Assembly (NCBI GenBank): GCA_028688905.1
Contig: JAQTXH010000001.1
Coordinates: forward strand, 420,156-484,155
Length of the DNA stretch: 64,000 nt
Origin: Acidiphilium sp.
GTDB lineage: Bacteria; Pseudomonadota; Alphaproteobacteria; Acetobacterales; Acetobacteraceae
Reading direction: 5' to 3'
Shown here one piece after another: positions 9,573 through 18,609 of this stretch. The translations under genes were made by a program, and so were the position numbers. The notes beneath the pieces were generated by a model that was given only the letters and a program-made list of their open reading frames with translations, was not told where the DNA came from and ran no database searches. Positions within the stretch are counted from its first letter, which is position 1. Each line of letters starts with the position of its first letter.

Positions 9573-10672
9573 GACTGGTCCGGGGTGGGCGCGACCTGCG
9601 GGTCGATTTTTTTCGCGGGATCGCGCTGTTCTGCATTTTTCTCGATCATATTCCGCATGATACGCTGGCGCGCTTTACCGTGCGCAATCTGGCGCTGAAT
9701 GATGCAACCGAGATTTTCATTTTTCTCGCGGGTTATGCGGCGGCGCTGGTGTATGGACGTCGGCTGGATCGGGCCGGGTTGGTTTCGGCCTGGGCGGATA
9801 TGTGGAAGCGAACCTGGGCGCTCTATATCGCACATATATTTTTGTTCGTGCTGTTCACCGCCGAGGTGGCGGGGTTTGCCGTCTGGTTTGCCGATCCGGA
9901 GTATTTATCGCGGGTCGGGCTGGATGGGTTGGCGACAGCGCCGCTGGCCGCACTGATCGAGGCGGTGCCAATGCTGTATCAGCCGTCGTTTCTGAACGTG
10001 TTGCCGCTTTACGTGGTGCTCATGGGTGGGGTGGCCCCGTTTCTGGCGCTGTTGCGCCGGCCGCGCGTGCTGCTGGCGGCAAGTTTCGCGCTCTATGTCG
10101 CAGCCCGGGTGTTCGGTTGGAATTTGCCGACGGCGGGCGGGCATGGCTGGTTTTTCAACCCGCTCACCTGGCAGTTCCTGTTCGTGCTGGGGATGGTGTT
10201 CGCGCGGTTCGGGCGGCCGGATGTGCCGAAAGCAGCGACCGATGTGCTCTCGGTCGGGTTGCTTGTGGTGGGATTCCTGATTTTGCTGACCACCTGGATC
10301 GAGCCGCAACTCGCACGGCATGTGCCGCTGCTGATCAAGCCGATGATCCGCGACATCGACAAGAGCGGGCTGCATCCGTATCGGCTGCTGTCGATCCTGG
10401 CGCTTGCGTGGCTGGCCTCGCGCTATGTGAAACCGGGGGCGGCGTGGATCGAGACGCGGGCGGGGTCGGTGTTCGTGCTGATCGGGCAACACGGACTGAA
10501 TACCTATTGTGCGAGTGTTCTGTTGTCGTTTGCCGGGCGGGTCGTGCTGGATCATGACCACGGCTGGCTGATGCAGGTTGTGGTGAACGGCACCGGCTTG
10601 GCGGTGTTGCTGGGCGTGGCGGCGATCGGGGCTTGGTATAGGGTGAAAGATGCGAAACCGGCGGCGATATAG
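9569..10672 (+). CDS. opgC: OpgC-family membrane acyltransferase-like protein
   Basis: Polytopic inner membrane protein of 367 residues with about ten hydrophobic segments and the OpgC N-terminal signature DLRVDFFRGIALFCIFLDHI followed by ATEIFIFLAGY. OpgC proteins add succinyl or other acyl groups to osmoregulated periplasmic glucans; that role is inherited from the family name and is not shown here, since no opgGH is in the window. Translationally coupled to recR (ATGA) and overlapping the next gene by 23 bp. Some members of this family have other acyl acceptors. Confidence 0.85.
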   Translation: MRLVRGGRDLRVDFFRGIALFCIFLDHIPHDTLARFTVRNLALNDATEIFIFLAGYAAALVYGRRLDRAGLVSAWADMWKRTWALYIAHIFLFVLFTAEVAGFAVWFADPEYLSRVGLDGLATAPLAALIEAVPMLYQPSFLNVLPLYVVLMGGVAPFLALLRRPRVLLAASFALYVAARVFGWNLPTAGGHGWFFNPLTWQFLFVLGMVFARFGRPDVPKAATDVLSVGLLVVGFLILLTTWIEPQLARHVPLLIKPMIRDIDKSGLHPYRLLSILALAWLASRYVKPGAAWIETRAGSVFVLIGQHGLNTYCASVLLSFAGRVVLDHDHGWLMQVVVNGTGLAVLLGVAAIGAWYRVKDAKPAAI

Positions 10673-11372
10673 GTTTTTGATCCCATTTCTGTTCATGCCC
10701 TGGTCTGTTCACGCGGAGGCCGTGGTGTGTCCGGTGGCACCGGTACAACATCTGGTGTTGCCGCATCTGAAGGCTGCGCTGCGGACGGGGCAGCCGGTGG
10801 TGATTGCGGCACTCGGGTCGTCATCGACCTGGGGGGCGATGGCGGGTGACATTGCGGATTCATATCCGGCGGAATTGCAGGACGATCTGGCGCGGGTCTT
10901 GCCGGATGCGGAGATCAGCGTGATCAATCGCGGGGTCGGCGGCGAGGATGCCGGGCGCGAGGATGCGCGGATGGCGCGGGATGTGCTGGCGCTGGAACCT
11001 GCGGTGGTGATCTGGCAGGTGGGCGCGAATGCTGCGGCGCGACGGGAGGGGATCGATCATTTCAGCCGTCTGGTGCGGCGCGGGTTGCGGCGGTTGCGGG
11101 CGGCACATGTGGATGTGGTGCTGATGGATAATCAACGCTCGCGCATGCTGCTGGCGTCGCCGGATAACCGGCGGATCAATGCGGTGTTGGCGCGGTTGGC
11201 GCGACAGAATCGGGTCGGTCTGTTTTCGCGCGATGCGCTGATGCGGCAATGGCAAAAATCCGGGGCGACGCTCGATGATTTTCTGGCGGCGGATGGGTTG
11301 CACATGAACGACCGCGGCTATGCCTGCACAGCGGCGGCGCTGGCGAGTGCGATCGTGCAGGCGGCAAAGTAA
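10650..11372 (+). CDS. Secreted SGNH/GDSL-type hydrolase
   Basis: Predicted exported esterase-like protein of 240 residues. It has an N-terminal signal peptide (basic start, hydrophobic core, cleavage near VHA-EA), block I IAALGSSSTWGA carrying the candidate nucleophile Ser, block II INRGVGGEDAG (Gly), block III WQVGANAA (Asn), and block V DGLHMNDRGY with the Asp-x-x-His pair. A good site AGGGTGAA precedes ATG 10650. Overlap with the opgC-like gene suggests the two act on the same acylated periplasmic or surface glycan; this is inference. Confidence 0.86.
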   Translation: MRNRRRYRFLIPFLFMPWSVHAEAVVCPVAPVQHLVLPHLKAALRTGQPVVIAALGSSSTWGAMAGDIADSYPAELQDDLARVLPDAEISVINRGVGGEDAGREDARMARDVLALEPAVVIWQVGANAAARREGIDHFSRLVRRGLRRLRAAHVDVVLMDNQRSRMLLASPDNRRINAVLARLARQNRVGLFSRDALMRQWQKSGATLDDFLAADGLHMNDRGYACTAAALASAIVQAAK

Positions 11373-11414
11373 GGGGGCCGGACCGCCGGTTCCAACGGGT
11401 ACCAGGCGGATTGC

Positions 11415-12398
11415 TTACCGCGCCGAGGTCCGCGCCGGTGCCTTCGCAACAGTAGGGTCGTCGATCACCTTCGGGCCGCCGCGCCGCAAATGGTGTTCGC
11501 CCAGCAGCAGCAGGATCGGGGCGGCGATATAAATACTCGACGAGGTGCCGACCACGATGCCGAACAGCATGATCCAGGCGAAGCCGGAGAGTGAGGCACC
11601 GCCGAACAGGGCGAGCGGCAGGGCGGCGAGGAAGACGGTGCTGGAGGTGCCCAGGGTTCGGTTGAGGGTTTCGTTGATCGAGAGGTCGATCAGGTCGCGC
11701 AGCGGCATGGTTTTGTATTTGCGGAGGTTTTCGCGCATCCGATCGTAGACCACCACTTTGTCGTTGGTGGAGTAGCCGATCACGGTGAGGATGGCGGCGA
11801 TGGTGACCAGGTCGAACGGGATTTGGGTGATCACCATGAAACCGACGGTTTTGGTCACGTCGAGGATCAGGGTGGCGACCGCACCGACCGCGAACTGCCA
11901 TTCGAAGCGGAACCAGATATAGACCAGGATCATCAGGAAGCTCATCCCGAGCGCGAGCAGGCCCTGCTGAAACAGGGTCGCGGAAACCGAGGCACCAATC
12001 GCCTGGGTGGATTCGATTTTCGCCCCAGGGATGGTGGCTTTGATCACGCCCTCGGCGGCGGTGAGGGATTGTTCGGTCGCGTTGGCGTTGGCGCGGGATT
12101 CCAGGCTGATCAAAACCCCCTTGCCATTTCCGAATCCTTGGAGGGCGGCACCTTGCAGATGGGCGGCGTCGAGTCCGGTACGGAGCTTAGCGAAATCGGG
12201 TTTGGTCGGGGTCGCAACCTGGATCACCACACCGCCCTTGAAGTCGAGCCCAAGGTTGAGGCCGGGGTGAAAGAACAGGATGATCGAGGCGGTGGAGAGT
12301 ACGGCCGAGACCATCAGGCCGATGAAGCGGCCCTTCATGAAGCGGATGCGCGTGCCGTCCGGCACCAGGCGGAAGGCGGGGGTGGTGAGGAATTTCAT
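11415..12398 (-). CDS. secF: Protein translocase subunit SecF
   Basis: Inner membrane partner of SecD; uses the proton motive force to aid late steps of Sec export. 327 residues with TM1, a periplasmic domain (LDFKGGVVIQV signature), and TM2-6 containing VIGYSTNDKVVVYDRMREN and the FGGASLSGFAWIMLFGIVVGT segment. It lies 10 bp downstream of secD on the same strand and converges with the SGNH hydrolase gene across 42 bp. Confidence 0.96.
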   Translation of the reverse strand: MKFLTTPAFRLVPDGTRIRFMKGRFIGLMVSAVLSTASIILFFHPGLNLGLDFKGGVVIQVATPTKPDFAKLRTGLDAAHLQGAALQGFGNGKGVLISLESRANANATEQSLTAAEGVIKATIPGAKIESTQAIGASVSATLFQQGLLALGMSFLMILVYIWFRFEWQFAVGAVATLILDVTKTVGFMVITQIPFDLVTIAAILTVIGYSTNDKVVVYDRMRENLRKYKTMPLRDLIDLSINETLNRTLGTSSTVFLAALPLALFGGASLSGFAWIMLFGIVVGTSSSIYIAAPILLLLGEHHLRRGGPKVIDDPTVAKAPARTSAR

Positions 12399-12408
12399 GC
12401 GCTTGACC

Positions 12409-13989
12409 TTAGTAGACCGGCAGGGCGGCGGGGCGGCGGGCGATGTACCAGCGCGCCGTGATCAGCCGGACCAGAACGGTCGAGGTGAAGAGGGTGGTGA
12501 TGATGCCGACACAAATGGTCACCGCGAAGCCGCGCACCGGCGGCGAGCCGAAGATGAACAGCGTGACGTGCGCGAGCAAAGTGGTGACGTTGGAGTCGAT
12601 GATGGTGCCGTAGGCGCGCTTGTAGCCCGCTTCGAGGGCGGCGAGCGGCTTGCGGCCGAGTTTCACCTCCTCGCGGACGCGTTCGTTGATCAGCACGTTG
12701 GCATCGACCGCCATGCCGAGGGTGAGCAGAATGCCGGCCATGCCGGGCAGGGTGAGGGTTGCCCCCATCAGCGACAGGATCGCGACCAGCAGCAGCAAAT
12801 TCACCACCAGGGCGATGTTGGCGAACCAGCCGAACAAGCCATAAAAACTGGCCATGAACACAATCACGAGCACGAAACCGACCGCGAGCGAGATGATGCC
12901 AGCGCGGATCGCGTCCGCCCCAAGTTCCGGCCCGACGCTTTGTTGTTCGACCACGGTGAGCGGCGCGGGCAAGGCCCCGGCGCGGAGCAGGAGGGCGAGA
13001 TCGGTGGCGGATTGGGCGGTGAAATTGCCGGTGATCTGGCCCTGTCCGCCGATGATCGGGGTCTGGATCACCGGGGCTTCGATGATTTTATGGTCGAGTT
13101 CGATGGCGAAAAGTTTGCCGACATTATGGGTGGTAATTTCGGCGAATTTACGCGCGCCCTCGCCGTTGAAGGTGAAATTGACCACCCATTGGCCCGATTG
13201 CGGGTCCTGCCCAGCCTGGGCGTTGGTGAGGTCGGCACCATCGACCGCGACTCGCGACTGGATCGCCATGGTCTGGGTGGGATCGTTCAGCATCGGCAGA
13301 ATCTCGACGCCGGGTGGTGGGGTCTTGGTTTCGGGGTTCACGTTCTGCGCGACCATGTGGAAGGTCATGTGGGCGGTTTTGCCGAGCAGGCGCTTGATCC
13401 GGTTGGGGTCGGACACGCCGGGCAACTGGATCACGATCTGATCGGCACCCTGGCGGGCGATCTGGGGGTCGACCACGCCGGAACCGTCGATCCGGCGGCC
13501 GATGATGGTGATCGATTGGGCGACCGCCTGGCTTTCCTTGGCGATCAGGCCGGGACGCGACAGGGTGAGGGTGACGGCACCGGCCTGGGTGATGTGGATA
13601 TCGAGATCGGGCGCGCCACCGGCGGCTTCGACCGGGCTGATCAGTTTTTCGAGAATGGGTTTGGCGGCGGCGGCATCGCCCGGTTTGAGCAGGTTGAACT
13701 GGACCCGCTTGGCGGCGACGTTCGCCCCTAGATCGGTATAGCCGATGCCGGCTTTGAGCAGGGCGTGGCGGACATCGTCGGTCAGGCCGGTGAGTTGCTC
13801 TTTCACGACGGCACTCATATCGACCTGCATCAGCAAATAGGAACCACCGCGCAGATCGAGTCCGAGATGAATTTGCGGCCAGGGAATATCCGGCAACGGG
13901 CGCTTGATCAGGTTCGGCAAAGCGAGCAGCACGCCGAGGGCACAGAACAGCACGATCAGGGTGGTTTTCAGGCGTGAGAAATACAGCAT
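12409..13989 (-). CDS. secD: Protein translocase subunit SecD
   Basis: Large SecDF subunit; 526 residues from MLYFSRLKTT at 13989. It shows TM1, the periplasmic P1 domain with LGLDLRGGSYLLMQVD and RRIDGSGVVDPQIARQG, and a C-terminal TM bundle with GMAVDANVLINERVREE carrying the conserved Asp-Ala-Asn relay. An in-frame ATG at 14052 would add 21 unconserved residues and is not chosen. yajC, often just upstream in alphaproteobacteria, is absent here; the neighbour is a divergent oxidoreductase gene 90 bp away. Confidence 0.96.
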   Translation of the reverse strand: MLYFSRLKTTLIVLFCALGVLLALPNLIKRPLPDIPWPQIHLGLDLRGGSYLLMQVDMSAVVKEQLTGLTDDVRHALLKAGIGYTDLGANVAAKRVQFNLLKPGDAAAAKPILEKLISPVEAAGGAPDLDIHITQAGAVTLTLSRPGLIAKESQAVAQSITIIGRRIDGSGVVDPQIARQGADQIVIQLPGVSDPNRIKRLLGKTAHMTFHMVAQNVNPETKTPPPGVEILPMLNDPTQTMAIQSRVAVDGADLTNAQAGQDPQSGQWVVNFTFNGEGARKFAEITTHNVGKLFAIELDHKIIEAPVIQTPIIGGQGQITGNFTAQSATDLALLLRAGALPAPLTVVEQQSVGPELGADAIRAGIISLAVGFVLVIVFMASFYGLFGWFANIALVVNLLLLVAILSLMGATLTLPGMAGILLTLGMAVDANVLINERVREEVKLGRKPLAALEAGYKRAYGTIIDSNVTTLLAHVTLFIFGSPPVRGFAVTICVGIITTLFTSTVLVRLITARWYIARRPAALPVY

Positions 13990-14079
13990 GGCCGGCGATA
14001 GGCTCCTCAGACTAGGCGGGGGTGGTATGGCGGGGCCGGCTTGTGCGTGCAAGTGTGGCGGAACTTGGGGAGGATTTCA

Positions 14080-15048
14080 GTGGATCGGCTTAAGGTGGGC
14101 GTGATCGGCGCAGGGCATTTCGGACGGTTTCATGCATTGAAAACCGCTGCCGCCGAACGTGCGGTGCTGGTGGGAGTGCATGACCCCGATGATGCGCGGG
14201 CCGCAGTGGTGGCGGCCGAGGCCGGGTGTGCGGCGCTGGGGCTGGATGCGTTGATCGCGGCGGCGGATGCGGTGATCATCGCGGCACCGGCGGATGCACA
14301 TTTTGCGCTGGCGATGCGCGCGCTGGCGGCGGGGCGGCATGTACTGATCGAAAAGCCGATCGCGGCGACGCTCGATGAAGCGGATCAATTGGCCGTGGCG
14401 GCGTCATCGCGCGGGCGGGTGTTGCAGGTGGGCCATCTGGAACGGTTTTCCGCCGCTCATGGCGCGGTCGCGGCGCGGATGGGCCGGCCCTTGTATATCG
14501 AGGCGGTGCGGGTGGCACCCTTCAAGCCGCGCGGGACCGATGTTTCGGTGATTCTCGACCTGATGATCCATGATCTGGATTTGGTGCTGGCATTGGTTGG
14601 CCAGAAGATCGAGAGCGTCGATGCGGTGGGCGCGGCGGTGGCGAGCGCGCATGACGATATCGCCAATGCGCGGGTGCATTTTGCCGATGGTTGCGTCGCG
14701 ACCATCACCGCGAGCCGGATTTCGTTGAAGACGGAGCGCAAGATGCGGATTTTTTCCGAAGCCGGGTATCTGACGGTGGATTTCGCGGCGAAAAAACTAA
14801 CGCTGATCGGGCGGGATCGCGGGATGGCGCTACCGGGGTTCGAGGAATTCGGGTTGGAAACCGCGAGTTGGCAGGATCACGATGCGCTGGCCGCCGAACA
14901 CGCGGCGTTTCACGCGGCCTGCCTCGATGGTGTTCCGGTGCTGGTCGATGCGGCGGCGGGACGGTTGGCCCTTGAGGCGGCGATCGCGGTAAGTGCGTCG
15001 ATTGCGCGCAGCCGGGCGCGGGCAGTGGAATCGGGGCTGATCAAGTAA
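14080..15048 (+). CDS. Gfo/Idh/MocA family oxidoreductase
   Basis: NAD(P)-dependent dehydrogenase-like protein of 322 residues. The N-terminal Rossmann fold has VGVIGAGHFGRFHALK and later HVLIEKPIAATLDEAD, the EKP motif carrying the family's conserved Lys, followed by VGHLERFSAA. GTG at 14080 is chosen because GGGGAGGA lies 8-10 bp upstream; an in-frame start at 14041 is possible but adds unconserved sequence. The substrate (a sugar or inositol-like compound in most relatives) cannot be named. It stands alone, divergent from secD and before the nuo promoter region. Confidence 0.85.
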   Translation: MDRLKVGVIGAGHFGRFHALKTAAAERAVLVGVHDPDDARAAVVAAEAGCAALGLDALIAAADAVIIAAPADAHFALAMRALAAGRHVLIEKPIAATLDEADQLAVAASSRGRVLQVGHLERFSAAHGAVAARMGRPLYIEAVRVAPFKPRGTDVSVILDLMIHDLDLVLALVGQKIESVDAVGAAVASAHDDIANARVHFADGCVATITASRISLKTERKMRIFSEAGYLTVDFAAKKLTLIGRDRGMALPGFEEFGLETASWQDHDALAAEHAAFHAACLDGVPVLVDAAAGRLALEAAIAVSASIARSRARAVESGLIK

Positions 15049-15123
15049 GGCAAGCCGCGGCGATCTTCCATAATATAATCTTTATATAATCTCGCGTAAT
15101 CGGCCTATTGATCGCCCCAAAAT

Positions 15124-15153
15124 AAGAATTGCTGTTTCGGATAACGAATTCTT
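15124..15153. promoter_or_regulatory. Inverted repeat overlapping the nuo -35 box
   Basis: AAGAATT (15124-15130) and AATTCTT (15147-15153) form 7-bp arms spaced 16 bp apart. The right arm runs into the TTGACA box, so a dimeric regulator bound here could block or recruit polymerase. The AT-rich stretch just upstream contains two TATAAT words (15074-15079, 15085-15090). Confidence 0.3.
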
Positions 15154-15180
15154 GACAATGCCATCAAGGCGGCATACGTT
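15152..15180 (+). promoter_or_regulatory. Putative sigma70 promoter of the nuo operon
   Basis: TTGACA at 15152-15157, then a 17-bp spacer, then TACGTT at 15175-15180. It would start transcription near 15187, leaving a leader of about 100 nt before nuoA. Consensus -35 but weak -10. Confidence 0.5.
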
Positions 15181-15283
15181 TTGCTCCAAGTAATTGAGTT
15201 GCTTGCCGAATCCGTGCCGCTAGGTCAGGGTTAGCAGAAACTTAGTGGACGGGTTCCAGGCAAACGAGCGGGAGCTCGATAAA

Positions 15284-15691
15284 ATGGGAAACGCGCCACA
15301 TATCTGGTTTCTGGTCGTCTATTTTGCGGCCGTCTTAGCGCTCGTCGCGGTCATGATTGGGGCTTCTTTCGTCCTCGGTCAGCGGCATATGGCGCGATCG
15401 ACGGTATTGCCTTTCGAATCGGGTATGCTCCCGGTTGCGGATGCCCGGCTCCGCTTTCCCATTCAGTTTTATCTCGTCGCCATGCTGTTCGTGATCTTCG
15501 ATCTCGAGAGCGTCTTCATCTACGCCTGGGCGATCGCGATCCGGCCATCCGGGTGGAACGGCTATCTCGCGATGTTGGGATTCATCGGCCTTTTGTTAGC
15601 GGCACTGGCCTATCTGTGGCGCATCGGTGCGTTGGAATGGGGGCCGATACCGCGCGTTCTACCGCTGCCGCGAAGCGGTAAAGTGTCATGA
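15284..15691 (+). CDS. nuoA: NADH-quinone oxidoreductase subunit A
   Basis: Small membrane subunit of complex I near the quinone site. It has three hydrophobic segments and the family motif [10 protein letters not shown] followed by [23 protein letters not shown] 15284 (MGNAPHIW) has GGGAG at its proper distance and gives 135 residues; a GTG at 15245 would add 13. Its stop overlaps nuoB by 4 bp. First gene of a thirteen-gene operon. Confidence 0.95.
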   Translation: MGNAPHIWFLVVYFAAVLALVAVMIGASFVLGQRHMARSTVLPFESGMLPVADARLRFPIQFYLVAMLFVIFDLESVFIYAWAIAIRPSGWNGYLAMLGFIGLLLAALAYLWRIGALEWGPIPRVLPLPRSGKVS

Positions 15692-16341
15692 CCTGGTCCC
15701 TTACCCGCCCCGGCGAGCGCATCCCCCAGCGGACCGGCCCCGAATCAGGCCAGGGCGGCTCCTTCACCGACGCGGTCCGGCGTAACCTCGTGCTCGGCAA
15801 GGTGCAGGATCTGGTGGCCTGGGGCCAGAAAAACTCGCTCTGGCCGTTCAATTTCGGACTGTCGTGCTGCTACGTCGAAATGGCGACCTCGTTCACCAGC
15901 AAGTTCGACATCGCCCGGTTCGGCTCGGAAGTATTGCGCGCAACGCCGCGCGAAGCCGACGTGATCGTGATCTCCGGCACGGTTTTCGTGAAAATGGCCC
16001 CGGTGATCAAGTATTTATACGATCAGATGCTGGAACCCCGTTGGGTGATTTCGATGGGGTCCTGCGCCAATTCCGGCGGCATGTACGACATCTACAGCGT
16101 GGTCCAGGGGGTCGATACCTTCCTACCGGTCGATGTTTATGTGCCGGGCTGTCCGCCCCGGCCGGATGCGCTGCTCGAAGGGCTGATGCTGCTGCAGAAA
16201 TCGATCCCGAGCGATCGCCGGCCGCTGAGCTGGATGGTCGGGCCGCAAGGCGTCGTGCGGGCACCCCGGCCTAGTCTGCGCGATGCCAAACGCGCGGCCC
16301 GCCGCGAGGCGACCGATCTCGCACCACCCGATCATATCTGA
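15688..16341 (+). CDS. nuoB: NADH-quinone oxidoreductase subunit B
   Basis: Peripheral-arm subunit carrying cluster N2, the last electron donor to quinone. Ligand cysteines are visible in [21 protein letters not shown] and [14 protein letters not shown]. At 217 residues it is close to the Escherichia protein. It is translationally coupled to nuoA and 13 bp before nuoCD. The C-terminal tail is basic and Ala/Arg-rich. Confidence 0.97.
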   Translation: MTWSLTRPGERIPQRTGPESGQGGSFTDAVRRNLVLGKVQDLVAWGQKNSLWPFNFGLSCCYVEMATSFTSKFDIARFGSEVLRATPREADVIVISGTVFVKMAPVIKYLYDQMLEPRWVISMGSCANSGGMYDIYSVVQGVDTFLPVDVYVPGCPPRPDALLEGLMLLQKSIPSDRRPLSWMVGPQGVVRAPRPSLRDAKRAARREATDLAPPDHI

Positions 16342-16354
16342 AGGCGACGGCACC

Positions 16355-18124
16355 ATGCTGCAGCAAACCCCGCCGATCGTTCCCGAACCGCCGATCGCCC
16401 GCGAACTTTCTGAGCGGTTCCGGTCGCGGACCATCACGGTGCAGCCGACACGCGACAGCATCCCGACCGTCTGGGTCGATCGCGACGATCTCCGCGAGAC
16501 CCTGCGCTATCTGAAAATCGAGGCGGCGGATCCTTACCGGATGCTGTTCGACCTCACCGCGATCGACGAGCGCACCCGCACCCACCGGCCCGATCAGCCC
16601 CGATCCGATTTCACCGTCGTCTATCATCTGACGTCGTTCGCGCGGAATAACGACGTCCGCATCAAGGTGGCGCTAACCGGAGCGGGGCTGAGCCTTCCCA
16701 CCATCAGCGATCTCTGGCCGAACGCCAACTGGTACGAACGCGAAGTATGGGACATGTTCGGGGTGGTCTTCACCGGCCATCCGCACCTCGCCCGCATTCT
16801 GACGCCGCCGACCTGGACCGGTCATCCGTTGCGCAAGGACCATTACGCCCGCGCGACCGACATGGGCATTTATGATCTGACCGAGGAAAAGGAAATCGCC
16901 GAGCAGGAGGCGATGCGCTTCTGCCCCGAAGACTGGGGCATGGTCCGCCAGAGCGAATCGACCGATTTCATGTTCCTCAACATGGGGCCAAATCATCCGA
17001 GCGTGCATGGCGTGTTCCGCCTGATCCTGCAGCTCGAAGGCGAAGCGATCGTCGATGTGGTGCCGGAAATCGGCTTTCATCATCGCGGTGCCGAAAAGAT
17101 GGGCGAGCGCCAATCGTGGCACACCTACATCCCCTATACCGACCGCATCGACTACCTCAGCGGTGTGATGAACAATTTCCCCTATGTGATGGCGGTCGAG
17201 CAACTGGCCGGGATCACCGTGCCGCCCCGCGCGCAGTTCATCCGGATCATGCTGGCCGAATTGTTCCGCATCTCCAGCCATCTCGTTTTCTTCGGCACGA
17301 TGTCGCAGGATGTCGGGCAACTCTCACCGGTGTTCTACATGTTCACCGATCGCGAGCGGGTGTTTCAGATCATCGAGGCGATTTGCGGCTTTCGGATGCA
17401 TCCAGCGTGGTTCCGGATCGGTGGCGTCGCGGCCGATCTGCCGCAGGGCTGGGACCGGATGATCCTCGATTTCTGCGACTATCTGCCCAAGCGGCTCGAC
17501 GAATACGTCAAGCTCGTCATGCAGAACCGCATCTTCAAGCTCCGCACCGTCGGCGTCGCCGCCTACACGCTGGATGAGGCGATCGACTGGGGCGTGACTG
17601 GTCCCGGCCTGCGCGCCTGCGGTCTCGATTGGGACCTGCGCAAGACACGACCCTATTCGGGCTACGATCAACTCGATTTCGACGTGCCAGTCTGCACCCA
17701 TGGCGATTGCTACGATCGCGTCGTGGTCCATATCGAGGAACTGCGACAGAGCGTGCGGATCATCCGCCAGTGCGTCCGGAACATGCCGGGTGGGCCGTAT
17801 AAATCCGATCACAAACTGACCACCCCGCCGATCAAGGACCGCACGATGCACGACATCGAAACCCTGATCACCCATTTTCTCAATGTCAGCTGGGGGCCGG
17901 TGATCCCGCCCGGCGAAGCCAGCGTCGGCATCGAGGCGAGCAAGGGAATGAATGCCTATTACCTGGTCAGCGACGGCGATACCATGTCGTATCGCACCCG
18001 CATCCGCACCCCGTCGTTTCCACATCTGCAAATGATCCCGCTGATCAGCCGTGGCGCGTTCGTCGCCGATCTGATCGCACTGATCGGCAGTATTGACTTC
18101 GTGATGGCCGATGTCGATCGTTGA
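16355..18124 (+). CDS. nuoCD: Fused NADH-quinone oxidoreductase subunit C/D
   Basis: Two complex I subunits in one 589-residue chain: a NuoC (30 kDa-like) domain over roughly residues 1-190 ending with [18 protein letters not shown], then a NuoD (49 kDa) domain with [17 protein letters not shown] and [17 protein letters not shown], which line the quinone pocket. Start MLQQTPP at 16355 follows AAGGCGACGG; an earlier in-frame ATG at 16283 overlaps nuoB. The fusion is typical of Escherichia-type operons and unlike most alphaproteobacteria, which keep nuoC and nuoD apart. Confidence 0.97.
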   Translation: MLQQTPPIVPEPPIARELSERFRSRTITVQPTRDSIPTVWVDRDDLRETLRYLKIEAADPYRMLFDLTAIDERTRTHRPDQPRSDFTVVYHLTSFARNNDVRIKVALTGAGLSLPTISDLWPNANWYEREVWDMFGVVFTGHPHLARILTPPTWTGHPLRKDHYARATDMGIYDLTEEKEIAEQEAMRFCPEDWGMVRQSESTDFMFLNMGPNHPSVHGVFRLILQLEGEAIVDVVPEIGFHHRGAEKMGERQSWHTYIPYTDRIDYLSGVMNNFPYVMAVEQLAGITVPPRAQFIRIMLAELFRISSHLVFFGTMSQDVGQLSPVFYMFTDRERVFQIIEAICGFRMHPAWFRIGGVAADLPQGWDRMILDFCDYLPKRLDEYVKLVMQNRIFKLRTVGVAAYTLDEAIDWGVTGPGLRACGLDWDLRKTRPYSGYDQLDFDVPVCTHGDCYDRVVVHIEELRQSVRIIRQCVRNMPGGPYKSDHKLTTPPIKDRTMHDIETLITHFLNVSWGPVIPPGEASVGIEASKGMNAYYLVSDGDTMSYRTRIRTPSFPHLQMIPLISRGAFVADLIALIGSIDFVMADVDR

Positions 18125-18605
18125 CACCGACAGCGATCTGACCGCCGAACAGCGCGACGCGATCACGGCGATGGCCGGGCACTACGATCACAAGCGCGGG
18201 GCCTGCATCGAGGCGCTGAAATATGTGCAATCGCACTACCGGTTCGTCTCCGATCGTCATCTCGCCGAAGTCGCCACCCTGCTCGACATGTCATGCGCCG
18301 ACCTCGATGGCGTCGCGACCTACTACAACCTGATCTTCCGCCGCCCGGTCGGCGAGCATGTGATATTTCTGTGCGACAGCGTCTCGTGCTGGATCATGGG
18401 GCGGGATGCGGTGAACCAGCGGATCAGGGCGCGCCTTGGCATCGAACCCGGCGAGACCACGCCGGATGGGGCTTATACCCTGCTGCCCATCGTCTGCCTC
18501 GGCCATTGCGATCACGCACCGGCGATGCTGCTCGACGAAACGCTGCACGGCGATCTCGATGCCGCGCGGATCGATACGATCCTCGGCATTCAAAGCGAGC
18601 GATAG
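18111..18605 (+). CDS. nuoE: NADH-quinone oxidoreductase subunit E
   Basis: 24 kDa-type thioredoxin-fold subunit of the NADH module, binding 2Fe-2S cluster N1a. Ligands are seen as CDSVSC and CLGHC. 164 residues, with [19 protein letters not shown] before the first Cys pair. The gene begins 14 bp inside the end of nuoCD, so translation is likely coupled, and nuoF follows after 4 bp. Confidence 0.96.
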   Translation: MSIVDTDSDLTAEQRDAITAMAGHYDHKRGACIEALKYVQSHYRFVSDRHLAEVATLLDMSCADLDGVATYYNLIFRRPVGEHVIFLCDSVSCWIMGRDAVNQRIRARLGIEPGETTPDGAYTLLPIVCLGHCDHAPAMLLDETLHGDLDAARIDTILGIQSER

Positions 18606-18609
18606 ATCC

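Noticed and set aside
12280-13731. Long open frame on the plus strand opposite secD (about 480 codons)
   Set aside because: Low-complexity Gly/Asp/His-rich translation typical of antisense to a GC-rich gene; secD itself is unmistakable.
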